A DNA stretch of 64,000 nucleotides from Leptodactylus fallax (GCA_947044405.1 CAMRHE010000197.1:1674001-1738000); one strand, 5' to 3'; positions 20,831 through 32,453 are shown, numbered from the stretch's first letter. Translations and numbers: made by a program. The notes: generated by a model not told the origin, from the sequence alone.

Positions 20831-21126
20831 AAGGCCCCATGCAGGTCAGCAATTGTGGATAAAATTGCACACCCATGCACTTCTATGGGTCCATAAGCAC
20901 GTCCACGATTTTTGCGAACGTGTGTCCAGGCCATGGAAGGGGTCTGCAAATTATGAAGCAAGTCCTATATTTGTCCGTTTTTGCTGCACAAACCAGTGTA
21001 GGGAATCTTACTGGATCCGTAATTGCGCATGACTTTACTGATGCAATGCGCACATGTTTATGTACGGATTGAGGATCAGTATTGCTGACTGTAAATCCAT
21101 TACGGTCGTATACATGAGGTCTAAGG
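20831..21126. mobile_element. MITE-like repeat, AAGGCCCCATG...CATGAGGTCTAAGG
   Basis: It opens AAGGCCCCATGCAGG and closes TACGGTCGTATACATGAGG. In between are AATTGTGGATAAAATTGC, GTGTCCAGGCCATGGAAG and TACGGATTGAGGATC, the pattern of an abundant frog dispersed repeat. Non-coding. Confidence 0.6.
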
Positions 21127-23475
21127 AATTACAAAGGTAGTTCACATTTGAAGCTTGTGACTGGGCAACCAAAGAAACAAATGATAAGACATGTATGTAA
21201 ATTAACTTTTTGTTACCCACAAGAAGTATATTCATAACTAGTGAAAATTACATTGGTTTGCCATATTATGGTGATTATGACCCAATCCCAGCAATAAGTA
21301 GGAAGTGAATTGTAAGCTTGAGATCTGTCACACTTTTCATTTAAATTTCTGCGCATTCTGGATTTAGGGGTCCGTGGACAGTCCTACTTAGTGATTGTCA
21401 GCTTCCCCTGTGTAAATGTACATACACAGATATCTGTCTAATATATGTCAGACATGTAAACTCTCTGATTTAGGCGTTGCTTGACTGTTACTATGACAGT
21501 CCAGGAGTAAAAAAAAAAGCTCAATCTTGGAGTATAATTGAATAATATTCAATACTACAGTATTATCTCCATAAAATAATCAGAACTGTAAATTTCAATG
21601 GGAAAATGTAATGCTTCTTACTTTCCCATAGTAGTCAATAGCCTGCAATAAAGAGGCTTTTCAGGTTTATACTGCCTGAAATCTTCCCTAAATTCGCTCA
21701 ATTTCAGGATCTTTGCAATATGGAAGTAATACAGGAACCAAATATGCTGTAAGGACTTGTTTTGAATAGCAATGGGCCTATTCCTAAATTGTCATGGAAT
21801 ATCAACCACAGAGAAGATTTTCAATTGTTCTCTCATCTCTAGTTACTGTTTTTGGTGAAAGTTGAATCTAGTTGGGTGCAACTTGACATTGCCGATAGAA
21901 ACCCCAAAAATTCACCTGGCCTAGATCACTGGCATTCTCCATTCTACAGAATCCTACAAAAGCCAACTTTTATAAGGTAATATAAACATCCCTATATCTC
22001 CAGTTGTTTACACAATATATTTTACCTCACAAGCTGCCATGAAACAGTTCTGGCACTTCATTGACTTGTAGTGTGACAAGCCATGGGAATAGGATGAACT
22101 GTGCTTTCTCTTCTGAGGCGCTCACAGTATCTGTTGGACTAATTATTAAAGTTTTGTTGAATTGCTCTTGGTGTCTGAACCTAAGCTGACTGCGTGTACT
22201 CAGCCAAGAACAATAAGCACTGTATTCCAAGCCTGAACACTCTCCTTTTGTTTATAGCTAATAGAACTTCGTCCAGAATGTATAATTGGCCTCTCACATT
22301 TACAGAAAACATACATTTTAGATGCTGACTAATACTTAAAATAACTAGTGGAATTTCTCAGTGTATTGGATTTAATAACAGCTACAACCACCAGAATTCT
22401 GCTGCCCTAACAGGATAATTTACTTGCATGTTACATTAAACACAGCATACATTTGTGCAATGACAGGAACACACAAGATGAAAATACTTCTGTTTCTCTC
22501 ATTAGAAAAAGTAAGCCTTGAATTCAAGAAAAAGAAATATTTTGGTCCCTCCCAATTCCAGTTTTTGGGAAAGTCTGTGGAAGTTCATACTTCAAGCAGA
22601 CATTACTGATATGTAAAGAATATCTTGTACATTTCTTACCTTAAATAACATATTTCACAAACAAATTATTCTGATTATTATCCAATACTTCTTGGAACAT
22701 CTTTTTTTTAGAACGCTACATTGCTCTGTTACTCTTTTATTCCACCTAGAAATAGACAGATGTGTCCTTCCTTGCCTATCCTCTTGGCTGGGCTTATCCA
22801 GCAATGTATGTTACAGGTTAGGCACCTTTCTATAAGGTGAAATTATCTCAGCCTTCTAATTTGATTCTCTTATTGATTTAAGTAGACCCTATGCAGTGTT
22901 TTAAGGTGTTTGCCAATGAGTATGCCTTATACACAGTGATGGGAGTCCAATAGATGGGACCCACACTGATTATGAGAATGGTAGTGGGTTGCACCCTCAT
23001 CTAATTGGAACAGAGGTTGTTAATGCACATTGCCTCTCATTTCATTTCAATGAGACTGTGGATAAAAGATGTTCCTCACAAATAATAGCCATGGTTGCTG
23101 AATGTTCCAGCAGTCGTACACATTGAAGATCAGATTGTTATAAAAGGACCCTTCAAAAGTAGAGATTGTCCAGATGAGAAACATTTTAAAAATATCCATC
23201 TTTGAACTGAGAGGTTCCTTGGGCTCAATTATTTGTACACCTCTTATTTGTACTGGTCCCAATTGAAATGGGCCCAATTTAAATTTTCAAGATAATATAA
23301 TATATTATAGTTTATTACTGCGCATGCATCACATCAATTTGCTAAAAAGTTATATGTAAATCAACCCATAGGAAGTAGATCCTAGTGGTAAGTGATCGAC
23401 TCTAAAGTCATTCTCAGATGGGGTTTTCTCGTGTAGCACTGTGTCAGATCCTCGGGCAATTTCAATATTTTTATA
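21127..23475. other. 2.3-kb interval without recognised genes or repeats
   Basis: Short open frames (for example 22,027-22,230 and 23,047-23,277) have no family resemblance. Composition is A/T-rich and unremarkable. It may be unique host DNA. Confidence 0.4.
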
Positions 23476-24345
23476 GAGCAGTGATGTTTTGGGGCTGTCG
23501 TTGGGCAACACGGACTTTCAACTCCATCCAAAGGTTTTCTATGGGGTTGAGCTCTGGAGACTGGCTAGGCCACTCCAGGACCTTGAAATGCTTCTTACGA
23601 AGCAAACTCCTTCGTTGCCCTGGCAGTGTGCTTGGGATCATTGTCATGCTGAAAGACCCAGCCATGTTTCATTTTCAATGCCCTTGCTGATGGAAGGAGG
23701 TCTGCACTCAAAATCTCACAATACATGGCCACATTCATTCTTTCATGTACACGGATCAGTTGTACTGGTCCCTTTGCAGAGAAACAGCCCCAAAGCATGA
23801 TGTTGCCACCCCCATGCTTCACAGTAGGTATGGTGTTCTTTGGATGCAACTCAGAATTCACTACCAAACAGTTTTACTTTGGTTTCATTTGACCATATGA
23901 CATTCTCCCAATACTCTTCTGGAACATCCAAATGCTCTCTAGCAAACTTCAGACGGGCCTGGATAAGTACTGGATTAAGCAGGGGGACACGTCTGGCACT
24001 GCAGGATCTGAGTCCCTGGCGGCGTAGTGTGCTACTGACGGTAGCCTTTATTACATTAGTCCCAGCTTTCTGCAGGTCATTCACTAGGTCCCCCCGTGTG
24101 GTTCTGGGATTTTTACTCACCGTTCTTGTGATCATTTTGAGCCCATGGGGTGAGATCTTGCGTGGAGCCTCTGATCGAGGGAGATTATCAGTGGTCTTGT
24201 ATGTCTTCCATTTTCTAATTATTGCTCCCACAGTTGATTTCTTCACACCAAGCTGCTTGCCTGTTGCAGATTCAGTCTTCCCAGCCTGGTGCAGGTCTAC
24301 AATTTTGTTTCTGGTGTCCTTCCACAGCTCTTTGGTCTTCACCAT
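23476..24345 (-). pseudogene. Tc1 transposase pseudogene (element D)
   Basis: The start [20 protein letters not shown] is intact, followed by a paired-like helix-turn-helix and the linker [14 protein letters not shown]. The first catalytic box is [11 protein letters not shown], with Asp changed to Asn. A deletion of some 25 bp just after it shifts the frame. Later blocks [21 protein letters not shown] and [11 protein letters not shown] survive in other frames (23,595-23,867 and 23,471-23,665). The C-terminus is lost by truncation. Inactive. Confidence 0.9.
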
Positions 24346-24707
24346 AGTGGAGTTTGGAGTGTGACTGTTTGAGGTTGTGGACAGGTGTCTTTTATACTGA
24401 TAACAATGTCAAACAGGTGCCATTGCTACAGGTAATGAGTGGAGGACAGAGGAGCCTCTTAAAGAAGAAGTTACAGGTCTGTAAGAGCCAGAAATCTTGC
24501 TTGTTTGTAGGTGACCAAATACTTATTTTCCACCATAATTTGCAAATAAATTCTTTAAAAATCAGACAATGTGATTTTCTAGATATGTTTTCTCATTTTG
24601 TCTCTCATAGTTGAGGTCTACCTATGATGTCAATTACAGGCCTCTCTCATCTTTTTAAGTGGGAAAACTTGCACAATTGGTGGCTGACTAAATACTTTTT
24701 TTCCCCA

Positions 24708-24710
<3 letters not shown>
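23476..24710 (-). mobile_element. 3'-truncated Tc1 element D (same family as element E)
   Basis: On the minus strand the element starts at 24,710 with CAGTGGGGAAAAAAAGTATT, directly beside a (TA)n tract. Compared with the complete copy at 32,707-34,298, homology stops at 23,476 inside the transposase (after ...QPQNITAL), so ~300 bp with the right terminal repeat is missing. The orientation is opposite to element E. Confidence 0.9.

Positions 24711-24752
<42 letters not shown>
24711..24752. repeat. (TA)21 microsatellite at a Tc1 target site
   Basis: A pure TA run begins exactly where Tc1 element D ends. The element may have inserted into an existing TA repeat, or the TA duplication may have expanded afterwards. 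Confidence 0.95.
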
Positions 24753-24757
<5 letters not shown>

Positions 24758-25787
24758 ATTCCACTTTGTTACTATAAAAGCCTGAAAAGTTTAATAGAGA
24801 ATAAAAATAAAATGTAAAAATAATATGGTAAACTAAGGAAACAAAGTCTATTTTTAGGATTCAAGATTCCATAAATTATGTTATGAAATGGTTACATTGT
24901 GCAGTGATATGTAAATAACATTACACGCTTTGCTACTCACATCCCAATAGCATTAGCTATAGGCAATTATTACCATAGATTACAATAATACATGGCCAGG
25001 TTGCACACAGTCCTCAAAGTAACATGTAAACTTATCAACAAAGTCTAGTGGGAAAAGAGAAGCATTAAATCAAGCCATTTTCACCCCTTCTATTTTTTTA
25101 CTGGTCTTTGTCTTATGAATAATTACTGGTAGGTATCCTCTGTGAGTAACCTGAAGAAATTGTAGCGTTGTTTAGACAACACTTAGCAGAACAGAAGAGG
25201 TGCAGCCTGCCTAACCCTTCAGTTAAGTCCCTGTGTACATTGTCTTAGTGGTCCGGTGAAGCAGTTGTTCATGAAAAATGTAAGAGGAAGAATGGATTAA
25301 TAAATTATTTTGTCCACATAACAATAGGTAGACTGTTGACCCTGTAACCCTAGGGGTAACATGAGGCTCAGTACATAACAGGACATCTGTTACATGTGTA
25401 GCTTTTGGTTCCCTATAGTTATGTCACCACAAAGGTATTTGTACAGATTATTAAATTAGTATTTTATTTAATGCAACATAATTTCCTTTTGATACTAGTT
25501 TTAGGGATAGTCAGTGCCCTCAATAAGCCTGTCAAAACAATTTTATACAGGAGTGGTCCTGATTTCCCCGTAACCCTGTTACACCAAGATCATGGAAATT
25601 CTCTCTCTCATCCATCAAAGTGTTTCTATTATAATATGGTTAGTCATGGGATCGAGCAACACCCTATGATATCAAGGTAACAATACACAAAGCTATAAAT
25701 ATTTATTACAGCATGTCTCATGAAGACTGAACTTTTTATCATTATAATAAGGCTAGCTGTAAAAGTTTGAAGAACTGTCATCTTAAG
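24753..25787. other. 1-kb interval without recognised features
   Basis: No transposon family is recognised. The ORF at 25,405-25,680 has no identifiable motif. Possibly unique host sequence. Confidence 0.4.
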
Positions 25788-25991
25788 GTTAAGGCCCCAT
25801 GTTGCAGTAAAGCTGCTTTTTTTGTTGCAAATTTTGCTGCATTATTTTGATCCAAATCCAGGAGTGGATTGAACAGATGGGAGAGCATATATCCTTCCTA
25901 AATATTTCCCATTCTTTCTGCAGCCAATACTAGTCCAAAAAATGCAGCAAAATAAACTATATAAAAAAGCAATGTGGGGCCTTAGCCTAAA
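25788..25991. mobile_element. MITE, GGCCCCACGT family
   Basis: GTTAAGGCCCCATGTTGCAG on the left and CAATGTGGGGCCTTAGCC on the right are inverse ends. The interior has GCTGCTTTTTTTGTTGCAG and AAAATGCAGCAAAATAA pairing pieces. Confidence 0.85.
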
Positions 25992-26068
25992 AGTGCTTTG
26001 ACGCTGTAGCTACAGACTCTGGACATACTAAAAGGAGAAGAGAAGATCTTATCTCTCGTATGACACTA

Positions 26069-26292
26069 AGGCTTAGGCCTCACATTGCAGAAAAGCTGCT
26101 TTTTTTGTTGCAGATTTTGCTAAAGTCAAGAAAATGAATCAAAGCCAAGGGCTTGAAAATAAATGAGATATAAAAGAAGCTCTTATACTTAAACTGCATT
26201 CATTAAATCCACTACTGGCTTTGGCACAAAAAAACACAGCAAAATCTGCAGCAAAAAAGCACCTTTTCCGCAATGTGGGGCTTTAGCCTAAG
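26069..26292. mobile_element. MITE, GGCCCCACGT family
   Basis: AAGGCTTAGGCCTCACATTGC and GCAATGTGGGGCTTTAGCC are inverse ends, 80 bp from the previous member. Internally GCTGCTTTTTTTGTTGCAG is mirrored by CTGCAGCAAAAAAGC. Confidence 0.85.
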
Positions 26293-26942
26293 TGGGGATT
26301 GGGTGCAGCTGCAGCTACAAGTAAATATTCCAATAATGATTAATGTTTTCTATGTTTTCTATGGAATTAACATAGGCAGAACTGCAACCTTAGTGTTATA
26401 TGAAAGATGAGAATTTCCTTCTTCATATGACACTAGAAACATCTGTTCCATTCATTGCTCAGAATGTCTTAAGTGTAGAGAGCCAGCTGTCCATGGAATT
26501 GTATGGAGAGGGGAGGAGGTAGGAAAAGGAGGAGCCAAATAAGAGAAAAGCAAAGAGTCACAGATGCAGATGTCCTCCAGCATATAACAGCACCACAGTC
26601 AGCACCTGGCCATGCTCCCCCACTATGGGTGGGATACAATACATTTCATCTGCGATATTAAGAACTTCATTGTCTGTAGCACACGTCTATTCTGCACCAC
26701 ACACATTTGTATCATGACTACCCCCATGGTTACATAACATTCATTGTTACCATTGACAACCTCCAACTTCACAGGAATTTTGTCAATTGCGCAATCTTGC
26801 TTACTGCTGTATACTTCACTAGTGTTCCAGGACACAGTCACTAGCACAAACATCTCACTGGTACCACACAGCAGTTCACTTTCTGCTGCCGCATGTACAG
26901 GTATTTTCTCAACATCTCCTGTATCAACCTCTATGGACTACC

Positions 26943-27294
26943 CTTAGGCTGAAGCCCCACGTTGCGAAAAAGCAGCGTTTTGCATGTAGTTTAGAGTACC
27001 TGCAAAATGAATAAATGAATGGTATTCTGACTAATCCCATCCACACATTGCAGAAAAAAATTTGCAGCGGAAAAGCTGCGTTTTCAAAAACATCCGCGTT
27101 TTTGAAAATCACAGCATGTCAGTTATACCTGCGGAAATGCTGGCGTTATAAATATAGATATAATAGGGGCAAAAAGTCAGTTGAGGAAAACTTTTTGAAA
27201 ATGCAATGAACAACGCAGTAAAAACTGCATTTCTGCTGCATTTTTTTCCGCAGCATTTTTTTGCTGTGTTTTGCTACATGGGCCCTTAGCCTTA
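26943..27294. mobile_element. MITE, GGCCCCACGT family, inserted in the SCETN frame
   Basis: The left end TTAGGCTGAAGCCCCACGTTGC mirrors GCTACATGGGCCCTTAGCC on the right. The interior contains GCGGAAAAGCTGCGTTTTC-type palindromic blocks. It splits the minus-strand frame that continues on both sides. Confidence 0.85.
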
Positions 27295-27589
27295 ATATCA
27301 CACACAGTCATCCCCTGAGCATGTATATTTTCACAGTTAGCCATTCAGCAGCACTTTCACAGGTTCATATTGTTCAGCCTCACCACAGTAACTATTTACA
27401 ATTTCTATCATACTATAGGCCAGGGATCGGCAACCCCCCGCACGCGTGCCAAGAGTGGCAAGCGAGGCATATTTCCCTGGCACGGGCAAGGTCCTCACCC
27501 AGATATGTGCCTGATCCTATTAAAATTTCATTAGTGCCAGGTGCTGCCTGAAGATGGATGTGGCCTCACCCGGCGTCTGCACAGTCTAT

Positions 27590-27631
27590 GTACAGTAGTG
27601 AAGCCGGTAATTGCCGGCTTCACTACTGTAC
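27590..27631. repeat. Near-perfect 42-nt palindrome inside the hAT element
   Basis: GTACAGTAGTGAAGCCGG is mirrored by CCGGCTTCACTACTGTAC across a TAATTG centre. It can extrude as a hairpin. Confidence 0.9.
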
Positions 27632-28182
27632 CTGAGTGAATTGCTCAGGATTGGTTAAAGCTATAAAGAAACACTTGGATTCATTTTAAAGATGAGAATT
27701 TCATCTTTAAAATGATACCAAGATCACCATGATTGTCCTTACACATCCTGAGGGATTAGCTGGTGAAAACGATGTTCGGCATTGAAATCCTAATCCTAAA
27801 CCTAATCACAGGGGTATTCTTATGTAATACCCCTCTGAACCTAACCAGGAAGTTTATTGGCGCTGTGACCCAGATGTTTACCATCGTCCAGGTCGCAGCG
27901 CCAAAAGTGTCGCACCAAACACTTACACAAAACATGCACAAAGTCACTAATAAAATTTACATTTTTTCACTGTCCCTGTCCTGTCCATACCTGATCTTTA
28001 TAGAGTAAATTACGCCGCCCGCCTCTCTAGTGATATCCGTTACACGCTAAAATAATAGCAATAGCAATTATCACTAGCGATGAACGTATAAAACATTTCT
28101 GACAAACGGAAGTTCCGTCAGTCAGATAATACATTTTTACCCATTAAATGTGTATAAAATACTAGTTTTTGGCAGTTTTCAG

Positions 28183-28262
28183 ATACTGTGTGCAGGGGCC
28201 GCTATGGGGCATAATACCGTGTGCAGGGTCCGCTATGGGGCATAATATCGTGTGCAGGGGTC
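28183..28262. repeat. ~31-bp minisatellite inside the hAT element
   Basis: About two and a half units of GTGTGCAGGGGCCGCTATGG + GGCATAATACC. The unit is the reverse complement of the one at positions 1-60. Confidence 0.8.
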
Positions 28263-29003
28263 ATCAAACTTACAATTATTGACCGGCACTCCGAGTACCT
28301 CAACTTTGATTTCTTTAATCGAAATCGTCACGCCGAACAAAAAAGGTTGCCTACCCCTGCTATAGGCTCACAGTCTTGACACCAGCCATCTCATACAGCT
28401 TTTCATCACTTACAGGAACAGTAGATATCTGCTTTCCAGTAGCAACTACATTAGTTTCACAAGAAAGTGGCACAGCTAAGCCATTCTCTGGGTTAATATT
28501 AGCAGCATCATATATGACACTCTCACTATAGTCAGTCATAACCACTAGGGATGCACTTGAGCCACTTCCCCACTGTCCTCCAGGCGCAGTTTTTCTAGCA
28601 GTCTGTACACACTCTGCATTCTCCTGAAAAGACACACGACTTGACTTAACAGTAGCTTCACATAACTGCTAAGTATCATTTTCAGCTTGTAACTCTTTCT
28701 GTTTTGGGTCTCTCAGACTGAGTTTGTGCTGAATCGTCTCAGATTCAATATCACACACAACAGCAACATTATTCACTAGATTACCTGTAGCAACAGCACT
28801 CACGTCACCAACTCAGTTTTCTTTGCAATATCTGTATCATAGCACGGCCAGAGCAATTCAGCAACCTTCTCAATGTATGCATTTTCATCATCCCCTTTTT
28901 GGTACTGTGTACATGACAAGTATTACATTCATATACCTGAACCATTTATCTTATGACATTTGAGTGGGACTCTCTTGTCATACTGCACACTCACAGTCTT
29001 ATG

Positions 29004-29241
29004 TTAGGTTCCCCGCACGGGGACCTGAAAGACGGAGAGCCTGTCTGCCTAAAAAGTGGTTATCTGCGAAAAAGCGTGGACCCCATAGACTATAATGGGG
29101 TCCTCTGGGTTTACAACAGTTTTATACTGAAATTGACAGAGAAAAAAGTCCACTTTGCAGGGCTTTTCTCTCTGCGGATTTTAGTTGAACTCTACGGCGG
29201 AGTCTCCTACAGAGACTCTAACGCACATGTGAACCTAGCCT
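29004..29241. mobile_element. MITE, GCTAGGTTCACAC family, in the SCETN frame
   Basis: The left end TTAGGTTCCCCGCACGGGGA and right end GCACATGTGAACCTAGCC are termini of the family also seen at 8,411. The interior includes TATAATGGGGTCC and GAGAAAAAAGTCC blocks. It separates two parts of the same minus-strand frame. Confidence 0.75.
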
Positions 29242-29727
29242 TATAGTTCCTGTTTCCAGGAGCAACCTTGTTTAAGTTCTCTCCAAAATCAGTGGTTGAG
29301 GTCACCATTTTAGAGCACAATACAGACTCAGGCTCATTGGACTTGTCAGGGCTCTCTTTGTACAGAGTAGGAGGGAAATCATTGTCAATCTTGAACTCAT
29401 TAGTTTCACAGGAAACAGTCATGGCCACACTACTGTCTGAATTGCTATCATTTAGCCAGACATCACATTTGCACACCTCTTTATTATAAACCAGGACCTC
29501 TAGGGGCACACTTGAGCTAATCCCCTCTCGACCTTTGGCTACAGCTTGTCTGTCAGCTAGTTCACACTCAGCATATACCTGTACAGATTGTGTGCTATAG
29601 TCATAAGTTAAAAGCAAATTACATGCAAAATATGACATTACATTAGTCTCATTACATAACAGTTGTGTACCAGTGTCATCAGACATTATGGCAGGCAACA
29701 CATTTTTATCATTTAGTTCATCAGACT

Positions 29728-29945
29728 TAAAGGGGTTGACCACTTTCAGACCAATATTGAGAGACCAATGTTATTGTTTGTATAATAAAATGGTTTTCTA
29801 TAAAATTATTGCTTTTTGCAATATAACCACCATGTGTGTCTAAAAAAAAAACCCATGGCAAGCACCTTTCCCCCAAAAAGGGTAATTTTTGTAGCGTTTT
29901 AAACATTAAAATGTTTGGAAACGCAGTGTATAGTTAACCCCTTCC
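29728..29945 (-). repeat. AGGGGTTGACCA repeat piece joined to R3 copy 2
   Basis: AAAGGGGTTGACCACTTTC starts the stretch. From ~29,800 GCTTTTTGCAATATAACCAC to AACGCAGTGTATAGTTAAC is the inverse of the R3 repeat at 14,262-14,430. Non-coding. Confidence 0.6.
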
Positions 29946-30425
29946 CACCACAGGCATTTTTTAGATTTGGACTCCCAGCCTTCCAAAAGCCATAACTTTT
30001 TTATTTTTCTGTTCACAGAGCCATATTAGTATTTAATTTTTGTGGAAGAAATTGTAATGGTACCATTTAATATTCCCTGTGAGGTATTGTGAATCTGGAA
30101 TGTTCAGAATGGGATGGAAAAGGAGAAAAAATACGTTCAAGTGACTTTCTTATGGGCTTTGTTTTTACGGCATTCACTGTTCGACCCTGTATTCTATGGG
30201 TCGGTACAATTACGACAATACCACATTTATGTGTTTTTTATTTTCTTTTTAACCCTTTTAACCCCTAGTTTTTGCAAAAAAAAATAATTTCTTGGAGTCG
30301 CCATATTCTGACATCTGTAATGGGGGTGCATAATGTATCTTTTTGCAGGGCTAGATGATCTTTTTATCTATACCAATTTTGGGAATGTCTATTGCTTTGA
30401 TCGTTTTTTATTCAAAGTTTTATTG
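29934..30425 (+). repeat. Dispersed repeat R1, copy 1
   Basis: It opens TTAACCCCTTCCCACC and contains CCAAAAGCCATAACTTTTT, CAGAGCCATAT, GTGAATCTGGAA, TATGGGTCGGTACAATTACG and ATACCACATTTAT. A diverged copy in the same orientation is at 59,283-59,830. It is an abundant frog repeat pattern, possibly with a TTAA end. Confidence 0.7.
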
Positions 30426-30823
30426 GAGGCAATCTATAGTCCCCCCCAACATAACCGAGGATTAGAGGATCAGTTGTATAAGGAAATTGAGTGGGCAGCA
30501 CAGGCGGGTACGGTGGTCTTGATGAGAGATTTTAACTACCCGGATATTGTCTGGGGTCATGGTACTGCATCGTCTCTTGCAGGACAATTTTATGGTCAAG
30601 CTTGTAGAAGATCCAACTAGAGGGGATGCTCTGCTGGATCTGATCATCTCTAATAATACGGGACTTGTTGGAAATGTCACTGTTGGTGAAAACCTTGGTA
30701 ATAGTGACCATAATCTAATCAGATTCCGCTTAAATTGTAAAAAACACACAAAGGTTGGGAGGGCAAAATCCCTTAATTTTAAAAAGGCCAATTTTCCCAG
30801 GTTAAGGGCTGCACTTCAGGATA
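30426..30823 (+). pseudogene. CR1-type LINE endonuclease fragment
   Basis: Two adjoining frames encode AIYSPPQHNRGLEDQL, then VVLMRDFNYPDIVWGHG, then LVEDPTRGDALLDLIISNN, then SDHNLIRFRLNC and NFKKANFPRLRAAL. The DFNYPD and SDHN boxes are C-terminal motifs of the apurinic-type endonuclease of CR1/L2 LINEs. In DFNYPD the preceding Gly is Arg (RDFN). A frameshift near 30,570 separates the halves. The fragment ends where Tc1 element B is inserted and does not resume after it. Confidence 0.8.
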
Positions 30824-30825
30824 TA

Positions 30826-32453
30826 CAGTGCCTTGCGACAGTATTCGGCCCCCTTGAACTTTTCATCCTTTTGCCACATTTCAGGCTTCAAACATAAAGA
30901 TATAAAATTTGAATTTTTTGGTGAAGAATCAACAACAAGTGGGACACAATTGTGAAGTGGAACAAAATTTATTGGTTATTTTAAACTTTTGTAAAAAATA
31001 AAAAACTGAAAAGTGGGGCGTGCAATATTATATGTCCCCTTTACTTTCAGTGCAGCAAACTCACTCCAGAAGTTCAGTGAGGATCTCTGAATGATCCAAT
31101 GTTGTCCTAAATGACTGATGATAATAAACATAATCCATCTGTGTGCAATCAAGTCTCCGTATAAATGCACCTGCTCTGTGATAGTCTCAGGGTTCTGTTT
31201 AAAACGCAGAGAGCATCATGAAGACCAAGGAACACACCAGACAGGTTCGTGATACTGTTGTGGAGACGTTTAAAGCCGGATTTGGATACAAAAAGATTTC
31301 CCAAACTTTAAACATCCAAGGAGCACTATGCAAGCGATCATATTAAAATGGAAGGAGTATCAGACCACTGCAAATCTACCAAGACCCGGCCGTCCCTCTA
31401 AACTTTCATCTCAAACAAGGAGAAGACTGATCAGAGATGCAGCCAAGAGGCCCATGATCACTCTGGATGAACTGCAGAGATCTACAGCTGAGGTGGGAGA
31501 GTCTGTCCATAGGACAACAATCAGTCGTACACTGCACAAATCTGGCCTTTATGGAAGAGTGGCAAGAAGAAAGCCATTTCTCAAAGATATCCATAAAAAG
31601 TCTCGTTTAAAGTTTGCCACAAGCCACCTGGGAGACACACCAAACATGTGGAAGAAGGTGCTCTGGTTAGATGAAACCAAAATCGAACTTTTTGGCCACA
31701 ATGCAAAACGATATGTTTGGCGTAAAAGTAACACAGCTCATCACCCTGAACACACCATCCCCACTGTCAAACATGGTGGTGGTAGCATCATGGTTTGGGC
31801 CTGCTTTTCTTCAGCAGGGACAGGGAAGATGGTTAAAACTGATGGGAAGACGGATGGAGCCAAATACAGGACCATTCTGGAAGAAAACCTGTTGGAGTCT
31901 GCAAAAGACCTGAGACTGGGACGGAGATTTATCATCCAACAAGACAATGATCCCAAACATAAACCAAAATCTACAATGAAATGGTTCACAAATAAACGTA
32001 TCCAGGTGTTAGAATGGCCAAGTCAAAGTCCAGACCTGAATCCAATCGAGAATCTGTGGAAAGAGCTGAAAACTGCTGTTCACAAACGCTCTCTATCCAA
32101 CCTCACTGAGCTTGAGCTGTTTTCCAAGGAAGAATGGGCAACAATTTCAGTCTCTCGATGTGCAAAACTGATAGAGACATATCCCAAGCGACTTGCAACT
32201 GTAATCGCAGCACAAGGTGGCGCTACAAAGTATTAACTTAAGGGGGCCAAATAATTTGGCACGCTCTACTTTTCAGTTTTTTATTTGTTACAAAAGTTTA
32301 AAATATCCAATAAATTTCGTTCCACTTCACGATTGTGTCCCACATGTTGATTATTCACCAAAAATTTTAAATTTTATATCCTTATGTTTGAAGCCTGAAA
32401 TGTGGCAAAAGGTTGAAAAGTTCAAAGGGCCCGAATACTTTCGCAAGGCACTG
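30826..32453 (+). mobile_element. Full-length Tc1 element B
   Basis: A 1,628-bp element between TA dinucleotides (30,824-30,825 and 32,454-32,455). The ends are CAGTGCCTTGCGACAGTATT and AATACTTTCGCAAGGCACTG. Terminal inverted repeats extend ~200 bp (…CCACTTCACGATTGTGTCC mirrored by GGACACAATTGTGAAGTGG). The structure is that of an autonomous Tc1 transposon with one damaged gene. Confidence 0.95.
31219..32236 (+). pseudogene. Tc1 transposase, single N-terminal frameshift (element B)
   Basis: MKTKEHTRQVRDTVVETFKA starts at 31,219 and continues through KKISQTLNIQ. One base is missing near 31,318, shifting the frame; the remainder (31,328-32,236) is open to the natural end GGATKY. The catalytic triad is intact: Asp in LWLDETKIELFG, Asp in QQDNDPKHK and Glu in NPIENLW, with the DD34E spacing of Tc1. 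The AT-hook-like GRPSK and HGGGSIMVWACF are present. Function would require only the frame to be restored, but as it stands it is a pseudogene. Confidence 0.9.

Larger units (their letters stand above)
27421..28359. mobile_element. Non-autonomous hAT element with 8-bp target duplication
   Basis: The termini CAGGGATCGGCAACC and GGTTGCCTACCCCTG are inverse repeats of hAT type (CAGGG...). The element is flanked by an exact 8-bp duplication, CTATAGGC, at 27,413-27,420 and 28,360-28,367, as expected for hAT. There is no transposase; the ORF at 27,763-28,008 lacks hAT motifs. Inside lie a 42-nt palindrome (27,590-27,631) and a short minisatellite (28,183-28,262). It interrupts the SCETN frame. Confidence 0.9.
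26630..29743 (-). pseudogene. Unrecognised degenerate coding region with a repeated 'SCETN' motif
   Basis: Minus-strand frames persist at 29,743-29,247, ~28,960-28,360, ~27,412-27,295 and 26,940-26,630, interrupted by three transposon insertions and a few stops. All pieces are acidic and Ser/Thr/Val-rich. A motif recurs: LLCNETNVMSYF, MTVSCETNEFKI, VPLSCETNVVAT and LLCGTSEMFVLV. Pieces at 29.5 and 28.5 kb align over ~60 residues (AEC...R.A, SSxSLxV, then N and V.SCETN), which suggests tandem internal repeats of about 80 residues. I do not recognise the family. It could be the variable spacer of a retroelement polyprotein or a dead host gene; no signal peptide, membrane segment or enzyme motif is visible. 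Confidence 0.35.

Noticed and set aside
25405..25680. 91-residue ORF as a host exon
   Set aside because: No splice sites, domain or codon bias that I can see; insufficient evidence.
27763..28008. 81-residue ORF inside the hAT element as a transposase piece
   Set aside because: No hAT dimerisation or catalytic motif is visible, and the element is non-autonomous by length.
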